A stretch of 51,808 nt of DNA from Lachnospiraceae bacterium (GCA_024694625.1 JAILJP010000011.1:1-51808), one strand, 5' to 3'. Shown: positions 7,728 to 17,680, counted from the stretch's first letter. Program-made: numbers and translations. Notes: generated by a model not told the origin, from the sequence alone.

Positions 7728-9779
7728 ATGAAAATTACTTTGAAAGACGGCTCTGTAAAAGAGTACAGCGAAGCAAAAAGAATTATTGATGTGGCTTTCG
7801 ATATTAGTGAAGGCTTGGCTCGCGCTTGTTGTGCAGCAAAAGTAAACGGAGAAGTAAAAGATCTTCGTACGGAATTAAACGAAGATTGCGAATTACAGTT
7901 GTTAACCGCTTCTGATGAAGAGGGCCTTCGTGTATTAAGACATACCACTTCTCATGTTTTGGCTCAGGCAGTAAAGAATTTATATCCCGAAGCAAAACTT
8001 GCCATTGGACCTGCCATTGATGAAGGATTCTACTATGACTTTGATGTTCCTTCTTTCACCAGAGAAGATTTGGACAAAATCGAAGCAGAGATGAAAAAAA
8101 TCATTAAAGCGGGAGCAGAACTAAAATATTTCGAACTTCCCAGAAAAGAAGCAATCGCTCTTATGGAAGAAAGAAATGAGCCTTATAAGGTTGAATTGAT
8201 TCAGGATTTGCCTGAGGATGCAACCATTTCCTTCTATGAGCAGGGAGACGGATTTGTAGATTTATGTGCAGGCCCTCATATTATGAAGATTTCAAAGAGC
8301 TCCATTAAGGCATTTAAATTGATTTCTTCTTCCGGTGCATACTGGAGAGGGGATGAGCATAATGCTATGCTTACCCGTGTTTACGGTACCGCTTTTGGCT
8401 CCAAGGATGAATTAAATGCTTACTTGGAAGAGCTGGCTGATCGTAAAAACAGAGACCACAACAAATTAGGTCGTGAAATGGATTTATTTACCACCGTTGA
8501 TGTAATCGGACAGGGACTTCCTTTGTTCATGCCGAAAGGAACAAAGATTATCCAGAAGATGCAGCGTTGGATTGAAGATTTGGAAGATTATGAGTGGGGC
8601 TATGTTCGTACTCGTACACCTTATATGGCAAAATCTACCTTGTATAAGATTTCCGATCACTGGTATCACTACAAAGATGGTATGTTTGTTATGAATGATA
8701 TTCCTTTGAGTGATGAGGAAGCAAAACGTCAGGGTGCTAGAATTGTAAACGGTATTGAAGATTTGGCTTCTTTGGAGCAGGATGAGGATGCAAACTCATA
8801 CGCACTTCGTCCCATGACCTGTCCTTTCCAGTATTTTGTATATAAGGCTCGTCAGAAGAGTTACCGTGATCTTCCTTATCGTATGGGTGAAACCTCTACT
8901 TTGTTCAGAAATGAAGATTCCGGTGAAATGCACGGACTTACCAGAGTGAGACAGTTTACTATTTCTGAAGGACATTTGGTTTGTACTCCCGAACAGGTGG
9001 ATGAAGAGTTTAAAAACTGTGTTCGTCTTGCAAAGCATTGCTTAACCACCTTAGGATTAGAAGAGGACGTTACCTATCGTATGTCCAAATGGGATCCTGA
9101 AAATCCCGATAAGTACTTAGGTACTGCAGAAGACTGGGATCGTGTAGAAGGCGCTATGAGAGAAATCTTGGATGAGATTGGCCTTGAGTATACAGAAGAA
9201 GCAGGAGAAGCTGCTTTCTACGGACCTAAGCTTGATATTCAGGCAAAGAACGTTTACGGAAAAGAAGATACCATGATTACCATTCAGTTGGATATGTTCT
9301 TGTCTGAGCGTTATGACATGTACTATATTGATAAAGACGGTGAAAAGAAACGTCCTTACATCATTCATAGAACTTCTATGGGATGTTACGAAAGAACCCT
9401 TGCATGGTTGATTGAAAAGTATGCAGGAAAACTTCCTACCTGGCTTTGCCCGGAACAGGTTCGTATTCTTCCTATTTCAGAGAAGTACTTTGATTATGCA
9501 GATGAAGTGTTTAAAGAACTTCGCAAAAACGGCGTAGATGTTACCGTTGACAAACGTGCTGAAAAAATCGGATTTAAGATTCGTGAAGCTCGTATGGACA
9601 AGCTTCCTTACATGTTGGTTGTAGGACAAAACGAAGCAGAAGAGCATACGGTTTCTGTTCGAAGCAGATTTGAGGGAGACGAAGGCGTGAAACCTTTACA
9701 GGACTTCATCAACCAGATTTGTGAAGAAATCCGTACGAAAGAAATTCGAAAAGAAAATCCGGAATTAAAGAATAAATAA
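7728..9779 (+). CDS. thrS: Threonine--tRNA ligase
   Basis: ThrRS charges tRNA-Thr with threonine. The 683-aa product has an N-terminal TGS domain (about 1-62), the editing domain with HTTSHVLAQA (near 72) and LCAGPHI, the class II catalytic core, and an anticodon-binding domain starting near EQVRILPIS. The zinc ligands that select threonine are kept: Cys in PMTCPFQ, His in SEGHLVC, His in IIHRT. The core differs from the E. coli type: PMTCPFQ replaces PMNCPGH, motif 3 reads SMGCYERTLAWLIE, and there is an extra acidic stretch of about 35 residues after FVMNDIPLS. The protein is about 40 aa longer than E. coli ThrRS. Start ATG 7728 follows GGAGG. Expression is set by the T-box upstream. Confidence 0.96.
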   Translation: MKITLKDGSVKEYSEAKRIIDVAFDISEGLARACCAAKVNGEVKDLRTELNEDCELQLLTASDEEGLRVLRHTTSHVLAQAVKNLYPEAKLAIGPAIDEGFYYDFDVPSFTREDLDKIEAEMKKIIKAGAELKYFELPRKEAIALMEERNEPYKVELIQDLPEDATISFYEQGDGFVDLCAGPHIMKISKSSIKAFKLISSSGAYWRGDEHNAMLTRVYGTAFGSKDELNAYLEELADRKNRDHNKLGREMDLFTTVDVIGQGLPLFMPKGTKIIQKMQRWIEDLEDYEWGYVRTRTPYMAKSTLYKISDHWYHYKDGMFVMNDIPLSDEEAKRQGARIVNGIEDLASLEQDEDANSYALRPMTCPFQYFVYKARQKSYRDLPYRMGETSTLFRNEDSGEMHGLTRVRQFTISEGHLVCTPEQVDEEFKNCVRLAKHCLTTLGLEEDVTYRMSKWDPENPDKYLGTAEDWDRVEGAMREILDEIGLEYTEEAGEAAFYGPKLDIQAKNVYGKEDTMITIQLDMFLSERYDMYYIDKDGEKKRPYIIHRTSMGCYERTLAWLIEKYAGKLPTWLCPEQVRILPISEKYFDYADEVFKELRKNGVDVTVDKRAEKIGFKIREARMDKLPYMLVVGQNEAEEHTVSVRSRFEGDEGVKPLQDFINQICEEIRTKEIRKENPELKNK

Positions 9780-9790
9780 GGGTATTACAA

Positions 9791-10909
9791 ATGAAAAAAT
9801 TTGTTACGTTATTATCCTTAGCTTTGGTGTTATCCCTTCTGGCTTTTGGTTGTTCCAAAAAGGAACAAACCCAGTTGGAAGTGGATGAACCCGGCGAGGA
9901 AGAAGAAATCGTATATGAAGAATTGTCTTTAAAAGAGCTTCAGGTTTTGGCATTGGAAAATGATGGAGAAGCTGCTTACTATTTGGGCCGTGTTTATGAT
10001 TATGGTTTAATGGATGAAGGGCAGAATTTCCAGGATGCGTTGAAATGGTACGAAGTATCCGCTGAAAATAACTTCGGAATGGGATTCATTGGTGAAGGAT
10101 ATATTTATCTCAACGGATGCGGAGTGGAACAGGACTTTGCCAAAGCTACGGAATGTTTCCAAAACGCCATTAAGGCAAACTGCATGGAAGGCTATGTGGG
10201 TGTAGCCAGATGCATTTTGGAACAGGAAGCTACAGATGATTATCATACTGCATATGTGAATATTCGTAAGGGCTGCGATGAAAAACTTCTAGACGGTTAT
10301 TACTACATGGGATACCTCTACGAAAAAGGAATCGAAGTATCTTTGGATATGGGAAAAGCAGTTTCTTATTACAAGCTTGTAAGCACTTCCAACAGTGAAG
10401 CAATCGAAGATCAGTATGCCATTAATTCCGCAAATACCAGACTTGGTTATATTTACGGAAAGGGATTGCTAGGTGAAGTGGACGGTGATACCGCAGTGTC
10501 TTATTTTGAAAAGGCATCTGACAATGATTTTTCTCAGGCGCAGTATTACCTTGGAGTTATGTACGAAATGGGACAGGGCGTTGACGTTGATTACGAAAAT
10601 GCTCTCTCTTATTTTGAACTGGCGGCAGAGAAGGATTATGCTCCGGCTCTTAGCCAAATTGGATATATCTACTTTAATGGTTTGGGCGTGGATACGGATT
10701 ATGAGCAAGCGGTTTACTATGAAAAACTTGCTGCAGCTCAGGGGTATGTTCCGGCGCAGGTAAACCTCGGTTACTTGTATGAAAATGGCATTGGCGTGGA
10801 ATTAAACTTAGAAACGGCATTGGCATATTACAAGTTGGCAGATGAGAGTGGATACGAAGGCGCCAAAGAGGCTGTCACCAGAATAGAAAATTTACTTGTC
10901 AATGAGTAA
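9791..10909 (+). CDS. Sel1-repeat lipoprotein
   Basis: The 372-aa protein starts with a lipoprotein-type signal (basic start, hydrophobic stretch, then LLAFGC at residues 16-21, with Cys21 the likely lipidated residue; the -3 position is Ala, so the lipobox is slightly weak). From about residue 50 it consists of tandem Sel1-like repeats of about 36 residues, with the recurring pattern A-x-x-Y-x-L-G-x-x-Y-x-x-G-x-G-V-x-x-D-x-x-x-A-x-x-Y. Sel1 repeats are helical hairpin scaffolds for protein binding. It lies 11 nt after thrS, with only AAGGG as ribosome site, and just before the CapA-like gene. The two probably share a transcript. The binding partner is unknown. Confidence 0.88.
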   Translation: MKKFVTLLSLALVLSLLAFGCSKKEQTQLEVDEPGEEEEIVYEELSLKELQVLALENDGEAAYYLGRVYDYGLMDEGQNFQDALKWYEVSAENNFGMGFIGEGYIYLNGCGVEQDFAKATECFQNAIKANCMEGYVGVARCILEQEATDDYHTAYVNIRKGCDEKLLDGYYYMGYLYEKGIEVSLDMGKAVSYYKLVSTSNSEAIEDQYAINSANTRLGYIYGKGLLGEVDGDTAVSYFEKASDNDFSQAQYYLGVMYEMGQGVDVDYENALSYFELAAEKDYAPALSQIGYIYFNGLGVDTDYEQAVYYEKLAAAQGYVPAQVNLGYLYENGIGVELNLETALAYYKLADESGYEGAKEAVTRIENLLVNE

Positions 10910-10928
10910 TGTTTTTGGAAGAAATGAT

Positions 10929-12305
10929 ATGAAAAAAAGGATATTAGGAGTTGGCGTCATACTATTGATTGCACTTATATTTTTCGACGCCTGTATTCCG
11001 AGAATCGGGGAAACACCTCCGGAGGGATCCGGAAAAGTACCTGTGGAAGATCGAGATATAGAACAACTGTCTCAGGCTGTGGATGTGATTTTGGAGGATG
11101 CCACATCTGACTTCATCGGGAAATTCCCGGTGACGGATGGTTTCTTTTATTGGGTAGCCAAAGAATACGGAGATGATTGCATTTTCGAAATCGTAAAAAA
11201 TGGCGATGTTTCCAATAAAGAAATCTGGTATGAACTTACCGGAAACAGTATTTATGTTTTATGGCAAAAATACTGTGAAAGCACTGGCTTGGGAGCTTAT
11301 GAGTATTCCCATACCCACGAAGTATCCTGCGAAAATGAGGAAGTATTCTCCATTGATTTTTGCGGTGATATTAATATGTGCGAAGAGGCCGCAACCACCA
11401 TTTATATGGATCAACAGCCCAATGGTATTTTAAATTGTTTTTCTAAAAACTTGTTGGAGGAAATGCAGGGGGTGGATTTGTTTGTAGCCAATAACGAATT
11501 TTCCTATACCACCAGAGGAGAAGCCTTAGAAGGCAAAGCCTATACATTTCGGGCGAATCCCGATCGGGTACAAAGCATGATTGATATTGGTACCGATTTG
11601 GTAACATTGGCAAATAATCATGTTTGGGATTATGGCTTAATCGGTCTTACCGATACTTTAGAGACGGTACAAAACAGTTCATTGGAATATGTGGGTGCCG
11701 GTTACAATTTAAATGAAGCCAAGCGTGCCCAGTACTATATTGCCAATGGTCGTAAAATAGCTGTGGTCAATGCCACACAGATTGAACGTTCCTATGGATA
11801 TACGAAACAGGCTACAGATGACACACCGGGAGTTTTAAAAACCCTAGATCCTACTTTGTTTTGCGAAGCAATTGCCACTGCAAAAAAACAAAGTGATTTG
11901 GTGATTGTTTGCGTGCACTGGGGAACAGAGGGCAACAAGTCTTATGCCTGGGATCAGGTGAAACTGGCAGATGCCTTTATTGCCGCGGGAGCGGATGCCA
12001 TTATTGGCGGACATACCCATTGTTTACAAGGGATTGAATATATGGAAGACGTCCCTGTTTACTATAGTTTGGGAAATTACTGGTTTGCCACTACAGCAAA
12101 TATGCCGGCGGATTATGATACGGCATTGGCAAGACTGGAGATTTCCAATGATTTGTCCATTACTGCAAAGGTAATTCCCTGTAAGTTTTCAAAGGGAGTC
12201 ACTTCTATGTTGGAGGGAGACGAAGCAAAGTTTGCTTTTGCTCAGCTGGATGAATTATCCAAGACGGTTACAATTTCCAATGATGGAGTAGTTAATAAAG
12301 AATAA
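10929..12305 (+). CDS. CapA-like metallophosphoesterase, membrane-attached
   Basis: The 458-aa protein has an N-terminal hydrophobic segment (ILGVGVILLIALIFF) ending at a Cys that might be lipidated, though FFDAC is a poor lipobox. From about residue 135 it is a CapA/PgsA-type calcineurin-like domain: CGDINMCE (metal Asp), VTLANNHVWDYG, VCVHWGTEGN, GADAIIGGHTHCLQG and YSLGNYWF. CapA proteins take part in poly-gamma-glutamate capsule synthesis or export, but most clostridial members are orphans with no capB or capC nearby, as here. ATG 10929 is chosen because GGAAG precedes it; an earlier in-frame start at 10896 would overlap the Sel1 gene. The N-terminal 130 residues are not recognised. Confidence 0.85.
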   Translation: MKKRILGVGVILLIALIFFDACIPRIGETPPEGSGKVPVEDRDIEQLSQAVDVILEDATSDFIGKFPVTDGFFYWVAKEYGDDCIFEIVKNGDVSNKEIWYELTGNSIYVLWQKYCESTGLGAYEYSHTHEVSCENEEVFSIDFCGDINMCEEAATTIYMDQQPNGILNCFSKNLLEEMQGVDLFVANNEFSYTTRGEALEGKAYTFRANPDRVQSMIDIGTDLVTLANNHVWDYGLIGLTDTLETVQNSSLEYVGAGYNLNEAKRAQYYIANGRKIAVVNATQIERSYGYTKQATDDTPGVLKTLDPTLFCEAIATAKKQSDLVIVCVHWGTEGNKSYAWDQVKLADAFIAAGADAIIGGHTHCLQGIEYMEDVPVYYSLGNYWFATTANMPADYDTALARLEISNDLSITAKVIPCKFSKGVTSMLEGDEAKFAFAQLDELSKTVTISNDGVVNKE

Positions 12306-12317
12306 AAGGAGATAAAG

Positions 12318-13856
12318 ATGAGTAAGAAACCTACAGTATTAATGATTTTAGATGGATTCGGAATCAATGACAATCCGAAAGCAAATGCCATAGCTATGGC
12401 AAATACACCTGTGATTGATGGATTAAAAGAAAATTATCCTTGGGCTAAGGGATATGCATCCGGTTTGTCTGTTGGTCTTCCTGACGGACAGATGGGTAAC
12501 TCAGAAGTTGGTCATATGAATATGGGTGCCGGACGTATTGTATATCAGGAATTGACCCGTATCACCAAAGAAATTGAAGACGGTGATTTCTTTGAAAATG
12601 AAGCATTAAAGCATGCTTTTGAAAACGCAAAGAAAAACAACAGTGCGGTTCACATGTTTGGTTTAATGTCAGATGGTGGTGTACATTCTCACAATACTCA
12701 TGTTTACGGACTTCTTGAAATGGCTAAAAGAGAAGGTGTTTCTGAAGTATACGTACATTGCTTCCTTGATGGTAGAGATACCGCACCTACTTCCGGAATT
12801 ACTTTTGTAAAAGACTTGGAAGACAAGATGAAAGAAATCGGTGTTGGTAAGGTTGCTTCTTTGTCCGGTAGATTTTATGCTATGGACCGAGACAATCGTT
12901 GGGACCGTGTGGAAAAGGCTTACCAGAACCTTACCTTGGGTAACGGTGTACAGGCTACATCTGCTACAGAAGCATTACAGGCTTCTTATGATGCTGATAC
13001 CACAGATGAGTTCGTATTGCCTACCACCATTACAGAAAATGGCGAACCTATCGGTTTGATTAAGGATAAGGATAGTGTAATCAACTTCAACTTCCGTCCT
13101 GACCGTGCAAGAGAAATTACCAGAACTTTCTGTATGGATGAATTTGACGGATTTGACCGTGGAGCAAGAAAGGATGTTACTTATGTTTGCTTTACAGAAT
13201 ATGATGTAACCATCCCCAACAAAGAAGTAGCATTCAAAAAGGTTGAATTAAAGAACACCTTTGGTGAGTACTTAGCGGCAAAGGGAAAGACTCAGGCTCG
13301 TATTGCGGAAACAGAAAAATATGCTCACGTTACCTTCTTCTTTAACGGTGGTGTTGAAGAACCCAACGAAGGAGAAGACCGTATTTTGGTAAAATCTCCT
13401 AAGGTTGCAACCTATGATTTACAGCCTGAAATGAGTGCCCCTGAAGTTTGCGATAAGCTTTGTGATGCAATTCGTTCTGATAAATATGATGTAATTGTTA
13501 TTAACTTTGCCAACCCTGACATGGTTGGACATACCGGCGTAATTGAAGCTGCTGTAAAAGCAGTTGAGACTGTTGACAGCTGCGTTGGTAAAGCCGTAGA
13601 AGCATTGAAAGAGGTAGACGGAACGATGTTTATCTGTGCTGACCACGGAAACTGTGAAATGATGGAAGATTACGAAACCGGAGAGCCTTGGACTGCTCAT
13701 ACTACAAATCCGGTACCTTTTATCCTGGTAAATGCAGATCCTGCTTATAAATTAGCAGAGGGCGGCAGACTTTGCGATATCATTCCTACCATGCTTGAGC
13801 TTATGGGAATGGAACAGCCTGCTGAAATGACAGGAAAGTCATTGCTTGTAAAATAA
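12318..13856 (+). CDS. gpmI: Cofactor-independent phosphoglycerate mutase
   Basis: GpmI interconverts 3- and 2-phosphoglycerate in glycolysis, using two manganese ions and a phosphoserine intermediate. The 512-aa protein (normal length) opens with LMILDGFGIN (metal Asp). It has the nucleophile Ser in GQMGNSEVGHMNMGAGR (about residues 57-73), DGRDTAP in the transferase domain, NFRPDRARE, and the C-terminal metal motifs NFANPDMVGHTG, CADHGNCE and AHTTNPVPF. AAAGGAG precedes ATG 12318. The gene follows the CapA-like gene by 12 nt and may be co-transcribed with it. Confidence 0.97.
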   Translation: MSKKPTVLMILDGFGINDNPKANAIAMANTPVIDGLKENYPWAKGYASGLSVGLPDGQMGNSEVGHMNMGAGRIVYQELTRITKEIEDGDFFENEALKHAFENAKKNNSAVHMFGLMSDGGVHSHNTHVYGLLEMAKREGVSEVYVHCFLDGRDTAPTSGITFVKDLEDKMKEIGVGKVASLSGRFYAMDRDNRWDRVEKAYQNLTLGNGVQATSATEALQASYDADTTDEFVLPTTITENGEPIGLIKDKDSVINFNFRPDRAREITRTFCMDEFDGFDRGARKDVTYVCFTEYDVTIPNKEVAFKKVELKNTFGEYLAAKGKTQARIAETEKYAHVTFFFNGGVEEPNEGEDRILVKSPKVATYDLQPEMSAPEVCDKLCDAIRSDKYDVIVINFANPDMVGHTGVIEAAVKAVETVDSCVGKAVEALKEVDGTMFICADHGNCEMMEDYETGEPWTAHTTNPVPFILVNADPAYKLAEGGRLCDIIPTMLELMGMEQPAEMTGKSLLVK

Positions 13857-13904
13857 TTACAAGTAATTTGACATATATTTTTAATGTAAGAAAAGGAGAC
13901 GAAA

Positions 13905-14780
13905 ATGGCTGATTTAAAACCGATGAAAGAAGGAAAAGTGCGAGAGGTATATGATAACGGAGACAGTATAATTATGGTGGCAACCGATCGTATTTCCGCC
14001 TTTGATGTTATCTTGAAAAACAAGATTGTAAACAAGGGTGCAATCCTTACACAGATGTCAAAGTTCTGGTTTGACTTTACAAAGGATATTATTCCGAACC
14101 ACATGATTTCCATTGATGTAAAGGATATGCCGGAGTTCTTCCAGAAAGAAGAATATGACGGAAACTCAATGAAATGTAAGAAGTTGGAAATGCTTCCTGT
14201 TGAGTGTATTGTGCGCGGTTATATTACAGGAACCGGTTGGGCAAGTTATGAAAAGAACGGAACAGTTTGTGGAATTAAACTTCCGGAAGGGCTTGTTGAA
14301 TCATCACAGCTTCCTGAGCCTATTTATACTCCTACCACAAAAGCTGAAATTGGTGATCATGATGAACACATCACCTTTGAAGGAACTGTGGAATTATTAG
14401 AAAAGCTTTATCCCGGTCGCGGAGAAGAGTTAGCATCTGCTTTAAGAGACAATACCATTGCTATTTACAAAAAATGTGCAGAGTATGCTAGAAGTCGCGG
14501 AATCATTATTGCTGATACAAAGTTTGAATTTGGTTTAGACGAAAACGGAAACCTTGTATTAGGTGATGAAGTATTAACTCCCGATAGCTCACGTTTCTGG
14601 CCTGTAGAAGGTTATGAACCGGGAAAGAGCCAGCCGTCTTTTGATAAGCAGTTTGTAAGAGACTGGTTGAAAGCAAATCCGGATAGCGATTACTTGTTAC
14701 CGGATGATGTAATCGAAAAAACAATTGATAAATACAAAGAGGCCTTTGAACTTTTGACAGGAGAAAAATTTAATGGATAA
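13905..14780 (+). CDS. purC: SAICAR synthetase
   Basis: PurC joins aspartate to CAIR with ATP in purine synthesis. The 291-aa protein shows the substrate loop KEGKVREVYD (about residues 8-17), ATDRISAFDV, VECIVRGYITGTGW, and the C-terminal IIIADTKFEFG and EVLTPDSSRFWP motifs. It is the longer, roughly 290-aa version, as opposed to the roughly 235-aa form found in many Gram-positives. AAGGAG lies before ATG 13905. The gene overlaps purF by 8 nt, which implies translational coupling. Confidence 0.96.
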   Translation: MADLKPMKEGKVREVYDNGDSIIMVATDRISAFDVILKNKIVNKGAILTQMSKFWFDFTKDIIPNHMISIDVKDMPEFFQKEEYDGNSMKCKKLEMLPVECIVRGYITGTGWASYEKNGTVCGIKLPEGLVESSQLPEPIYTPTTKAEIGDHDEHITFEGTVELLEKLYPGRGEELASALRDNTIAIYKKCAEYARSRGIIIADTKFEFGLDENGNLVLGDEVLTPDSSRFWPVEGYEPGKSQPSFDKQFVRDWLKANPDSDYLLPDDVIEKTIDKYKEAFELLTGEKFNG

Positions 14781-16188
14781 TCTACACGAAGAGTGTGGCG
14801 TTTTTGGCATCTATGATTTAGATGGCAATGACGTTGCTCGAAGTGTGTATTACGGTCTCTTTGCATTGCAGCACAGAGGTCAGGAAAGCGCGGGAATTGC
14901 CGTAAGTGATACACACGGACCGAAAGGAAAGGTGGATTCTTACAAAGATATGGGACTTGTAAATGAGGCCTTTGTGGGAGATACCTTGGATAAATTAAAA
15001 GGAAACCTTGGTGTGGGACATGTACGTTATTCCACTGCCGGGGAGTCCACCAGAGAAAATGCGCAGCCTTTGGTTTTAAACTATGTAAAGGGAACTTTGG
15101 GATTGGCTCATAACGGAAATTTGATTAACGCCAACGAGCTTCGACAGGAATTGTCGGAAACGGGAGCGATTTTTCAAACCACCATTGATTCCGAGACCAT
15201 TGCCTATTTAATTGCCAGAGAACGATTGAATTGCAATTCTGTAGAAGAAGCCATCGGTCGTGTTACCAAAAAGATTAAGGGAGCTTATTCTCTTGTTGTG
15301 ATGAGTCCAAGAAAGTTAATTGGGGCAAGAGATCCTTTTGGATTTAAGCCACTTTGCTTGGGTAAGCGTGACAATGCTTATATTTTTGCATCCGAAAGCT
15401 GTGCGTTGGATACCATTGGAGCGGAATTTATCAGAGACGTCCGTCCTGGTGAAATTGTTACCATTACGAAAAACGGAGAAATCATTTCAGATACCTCTCA
15501 CTGCCTTGCAAAGGAAAAAGAGGCAAGATGTATTTTTGAACATATTTATTTCTCCAGACCGGATTCTTACATCGATGGAATTTCCGTGTATGAAGCCCGC
15601 TTGAAAGCCGGCAGATTTTTGGCACAGGATTCCCCGGTGGAAGCAGATTTGGTAGTAGGTGTTCCGGAATCCGGAAATGCCGCAGCTATGGGCTATGCCA
15701 TGGAAAGTGGAATTCCCTATGGTACCGCCTTTGTCAAAAATACTTATGTAGGAAGAACTTTTATTAAGCCGAAACAAAGCGCTAGAGAGTCTTCCGTTCG
15801 GGTAAAATTAAATGTTTTAAAACAATCCGTAAAAGGAAAACGCATCATTATGATTGATGATTCTATTGTAAGAGGTACCACCTCGGATCGAATTGTCAGC
15901 ATGTTAAAAGAAGCAGGCGCGAAAGAAGTACATGTTCGGATTTCCTCGCCGCCATTTTTATGGCCTTGTTATTTTGGAACAGATATCCCGGTTAGGGAAC
16001 AGTTGATTGCATATAACAGAAGCGTAGAAGATATTCGAAAGATTATTGGAGCGGACTCCTTGGCATATTTGGAAATCAACCGTTTGGATGAAATGGTAAA
16101 CGGTCAGGGGATCTGTAAAGGTTGTTTCACGGGAGAGTATCCTATGGAACCTCCGAAAGAGGATATTCGCGGAGAATTTGAAGCATAG
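14773..16188 (+). CDS. purF: Amidophosphoribosyltransferase (4Fe-4S type)
   Basis: PurF makes phosphoribosylamine from PRPP and glutamine, the first step of purine synthesis. The 471-aa product begins MDNLHEECGVFG. Cys8 is the expected N-terminal nucleophile, so a 7-residue propeptide must be removed, as in Bacillus. The glutaminase half has HRGQES, VGHVRYST and AHNGNL; the phosphoribosyltransferase half has the PRPP loop MIDDSIVRGTT. Cysteines that could bind the oxygen-sensitive 4Fe-4S cluster are seen in ARCIFEH, WPCYFG and GICKGCF. AGGAG lies upstream of ATG 14773, inside the end of purC. Confidence 0.96.
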   Translation: MDNLHEECGVFGIYDLDGNDVARSVYYGLFALQHRGQESAGIAVSDTHGPKGKVDSYKDMGLVNEAFVGDTLDKLKGNLGVGHVRYSTAGESTRENAQPLVLNYVKGTLGLAHNGNLINANELRQELSETGAIFQTTIDSETIAYLIARERLNCNSVEEAIGRVTKKIKGAYSLVVMSPRKLIGARDPFGFKPLCLGKRDNAYIFASESCALDTIGAEFIRDVRPGEIVTITKNGEIISDTSHCLAKEKEARCIFEHIYFSRPDSYIDGISVYEARLKAGRFLAQDSPVEADLVVGVPESGNAAAMGYAMESGIPYGTAFVKNTYVGRTFIKPKQSARESSVRVKLNVLKQSVKGKRIIMIDDSIVRGTTSDRIVSMLKEAGAKEVHVRISSPPFLWPCYFGTDIPVREQLIAYNRSVEDIRKIIGADSLAYLEINRLDEMVNGQGICKGCFTGEYPMEPPKEDIRGEFEA

Positions 16189-16205
16189 TATAAAGGAGAA
16201 ATAAA

Positions 16206-17657
16206 ATGGCAACAGATCGTTATTCAAGCCCCCTGTCAGAACGTTATGCAAGTAAGGAAATGCAGTATATTTTCTCACAGGACAAAAAGTTTAAAACCTG
16301 GAGAGAACTATGGATTGCTCTTGCAGAAACAGAAATGGAACTTGGACTTTCCGAGGATGGAAAGCCGGTAATCACCCAGGAGATGATTGATGAATTAATC
16401 GCTCACAAAGATGAGATTAATTATGATGTGGCAAAGGCAAGAGAAAAAGAAGTACGTCATGACGTAATGAGTCATGTATATGCTTACGGACAGCTTTGCC
16501 CTAAGGCTGCAGGTATCATCCATCTTGGAGCAACATCTTGCTATGTAGGTGATAATACTGATGTTATTATTATGCGAGACGGACTTCGTTTGGTTCGTAA
16601 GAAATTGTTAAACGTGATTGCAGAACTTGCTGATTTTGCAGAGAAGTATAAAGATTTGCCTACCTTGGCATTTACACATTTTCAGCCTGCTCAGCCTACT
16701 ACAGTTGGTAAGAGAGCTACCTTGTGGATCAATGAGTTTATGATGGATTTAGAGGATGTTGACTTCGTATTATCTACTATGAAGCTTTTAGGTTCCAAGG
16801 GTACCACAGGTACTCAGGCAAGCTTCAAAGAGCTGTTTAACGGCGATGATGAAGTAATTGATAAGATTGATCCTATGATTGCGAAAAAGATGGGATTCGA
16901 TCAGTGTTATCCTGTTTCCGGACAGACCTATTCCAGAAAGTTGGATACCAGAGTATTAAACGTACTTGCCGGAATCGCCGCATCTGCACACAAGATGTCA
17001 AATGACATTCGTCTTCTTCAGCATTTGAAAGAAGTAGAAGAGCCTTTTGAAAAGAATCAGATTGGTTCTTCCGCCATGGCTTATAAGAGAAACCCTATGA
17101 GAAGTGAACGTATCGCTTCTTTGGCAGATTACATTATTTGCGACGCTTTAAATCCTGCAATTATTTCATCTACTCAGTGGTTTGAAAGAACTTTGGATGA
17201 CTCTGCTAATAAGCGTCTTTCTGTACCGGAAGGGTTCTTGTCTTGTGATGGAATGCTTGATTTGTGCTTAAACGTTGTAGATGGTCTTGTGGTTTACCCC
17301 AAGGTTATTGAAAAGCATATTATGGCTGAACTTCCTTTCATGGCTACTGAAAACATCATCATGGATGGTGTAAAGAATGGTGGAAACCGTCAGGAATATC
17401 ATGAACAGATTCGTGTTCGTTCCATGGAAGCTGGTCGCACCGTAAAAGAAGAAGGAAAAGACAATGATTTGTTGGAGCGTATTGCTAATGATGAATTCTT
17501 CGGATTGGATTTGGAAGATTTGAAGGCATATATGAATCCTTCTTTGTATGTTGGACGTTCACCTCGTCAGGTAGAAGTTTATCTTCGTGATACCGTTCGC
17601 CCTGTACTGGATGCCAATAAGGATGAGCTAGGACTTACTGCAGAAATCAATGTATAA
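16206..17657 (+). CDS. purB: Adenylosuccinate lyase
   Basis: PurB cleaves both SAICAR and adenylosuccinate, releasing fumarate; it therefore serves two steps of the purine pathway and works with PurA and PurC. The 483-aa protein carries the superfamily signature SSAMAYKRNPMRSERI with the flexible catalytic loop, plus HLGATSCYVGDN and HFQPAQPTTVGKR. The length and the SxxMxYKRNP form match the human-like PurB subgroup found in clostridia, rather than the roughly 430-aa Bacillus type. AAAGGAG precedes ATG 16206, 17 nt after purF. A bidirectional terminator ends the unit. Confidence 0.96.
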   Translation: MATDRYSSPLSERYASKEMQYIFSQDKKFKTWRELWIALAETEMELGLSEDGKPVITQEMIDELIAHKDEINYDVAKAREKEVRHDVMSHVYAYGQLCPKAAGIIHLGATSCYVGDNTDVIIMRDGLRLVRKKLLNVIAELADFAEKYKDLPTLAFTHFQPAQPTTVGKRATLWINEFMMDLEDVDFVLSTMKLLGSKGTTGTQASFKELFNGDDEVIDKIDPMIAKKMGFDQCYPVSGQTYSRKLDTRVLNVLAGIAASAHKMSNDIRLLQHLKEVEEPFEKNQIGSSAMAYKRNPMRSERIASLADYIICDALNPAIISSTQWFERTLDDSANKRLSVPEGFLSCDGMLDLCLNVVDGLVVYPKVIEKHIMAELPFMATENIIMDGVKNGGNRQEYHEQIRVRSMEAGRTVKEEGKDNDLLERIANDEFFGLDLEDLKAYMNPSLYVGRSPRQVEVYLRDTVRPVLDANKDELGLTAEINV

Positions 17658-17680
17658 AAATAGCTGATGAAATATGAGAA

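Noticed and set aside
13857-13904. Promoter or purine riboswitch before purC
   Set aside because: A TTGACA is present at about 13869 but no -10 lies at 16-18 nt, and 48 nt is too short for a purine riboswitch.
13745-14113. 122-aa minus-strand ORF across the gpmI-purC junction
   Set aside because: It runs opposite two certain genes, has no promoter or ribosome site, and shows no family pattern.
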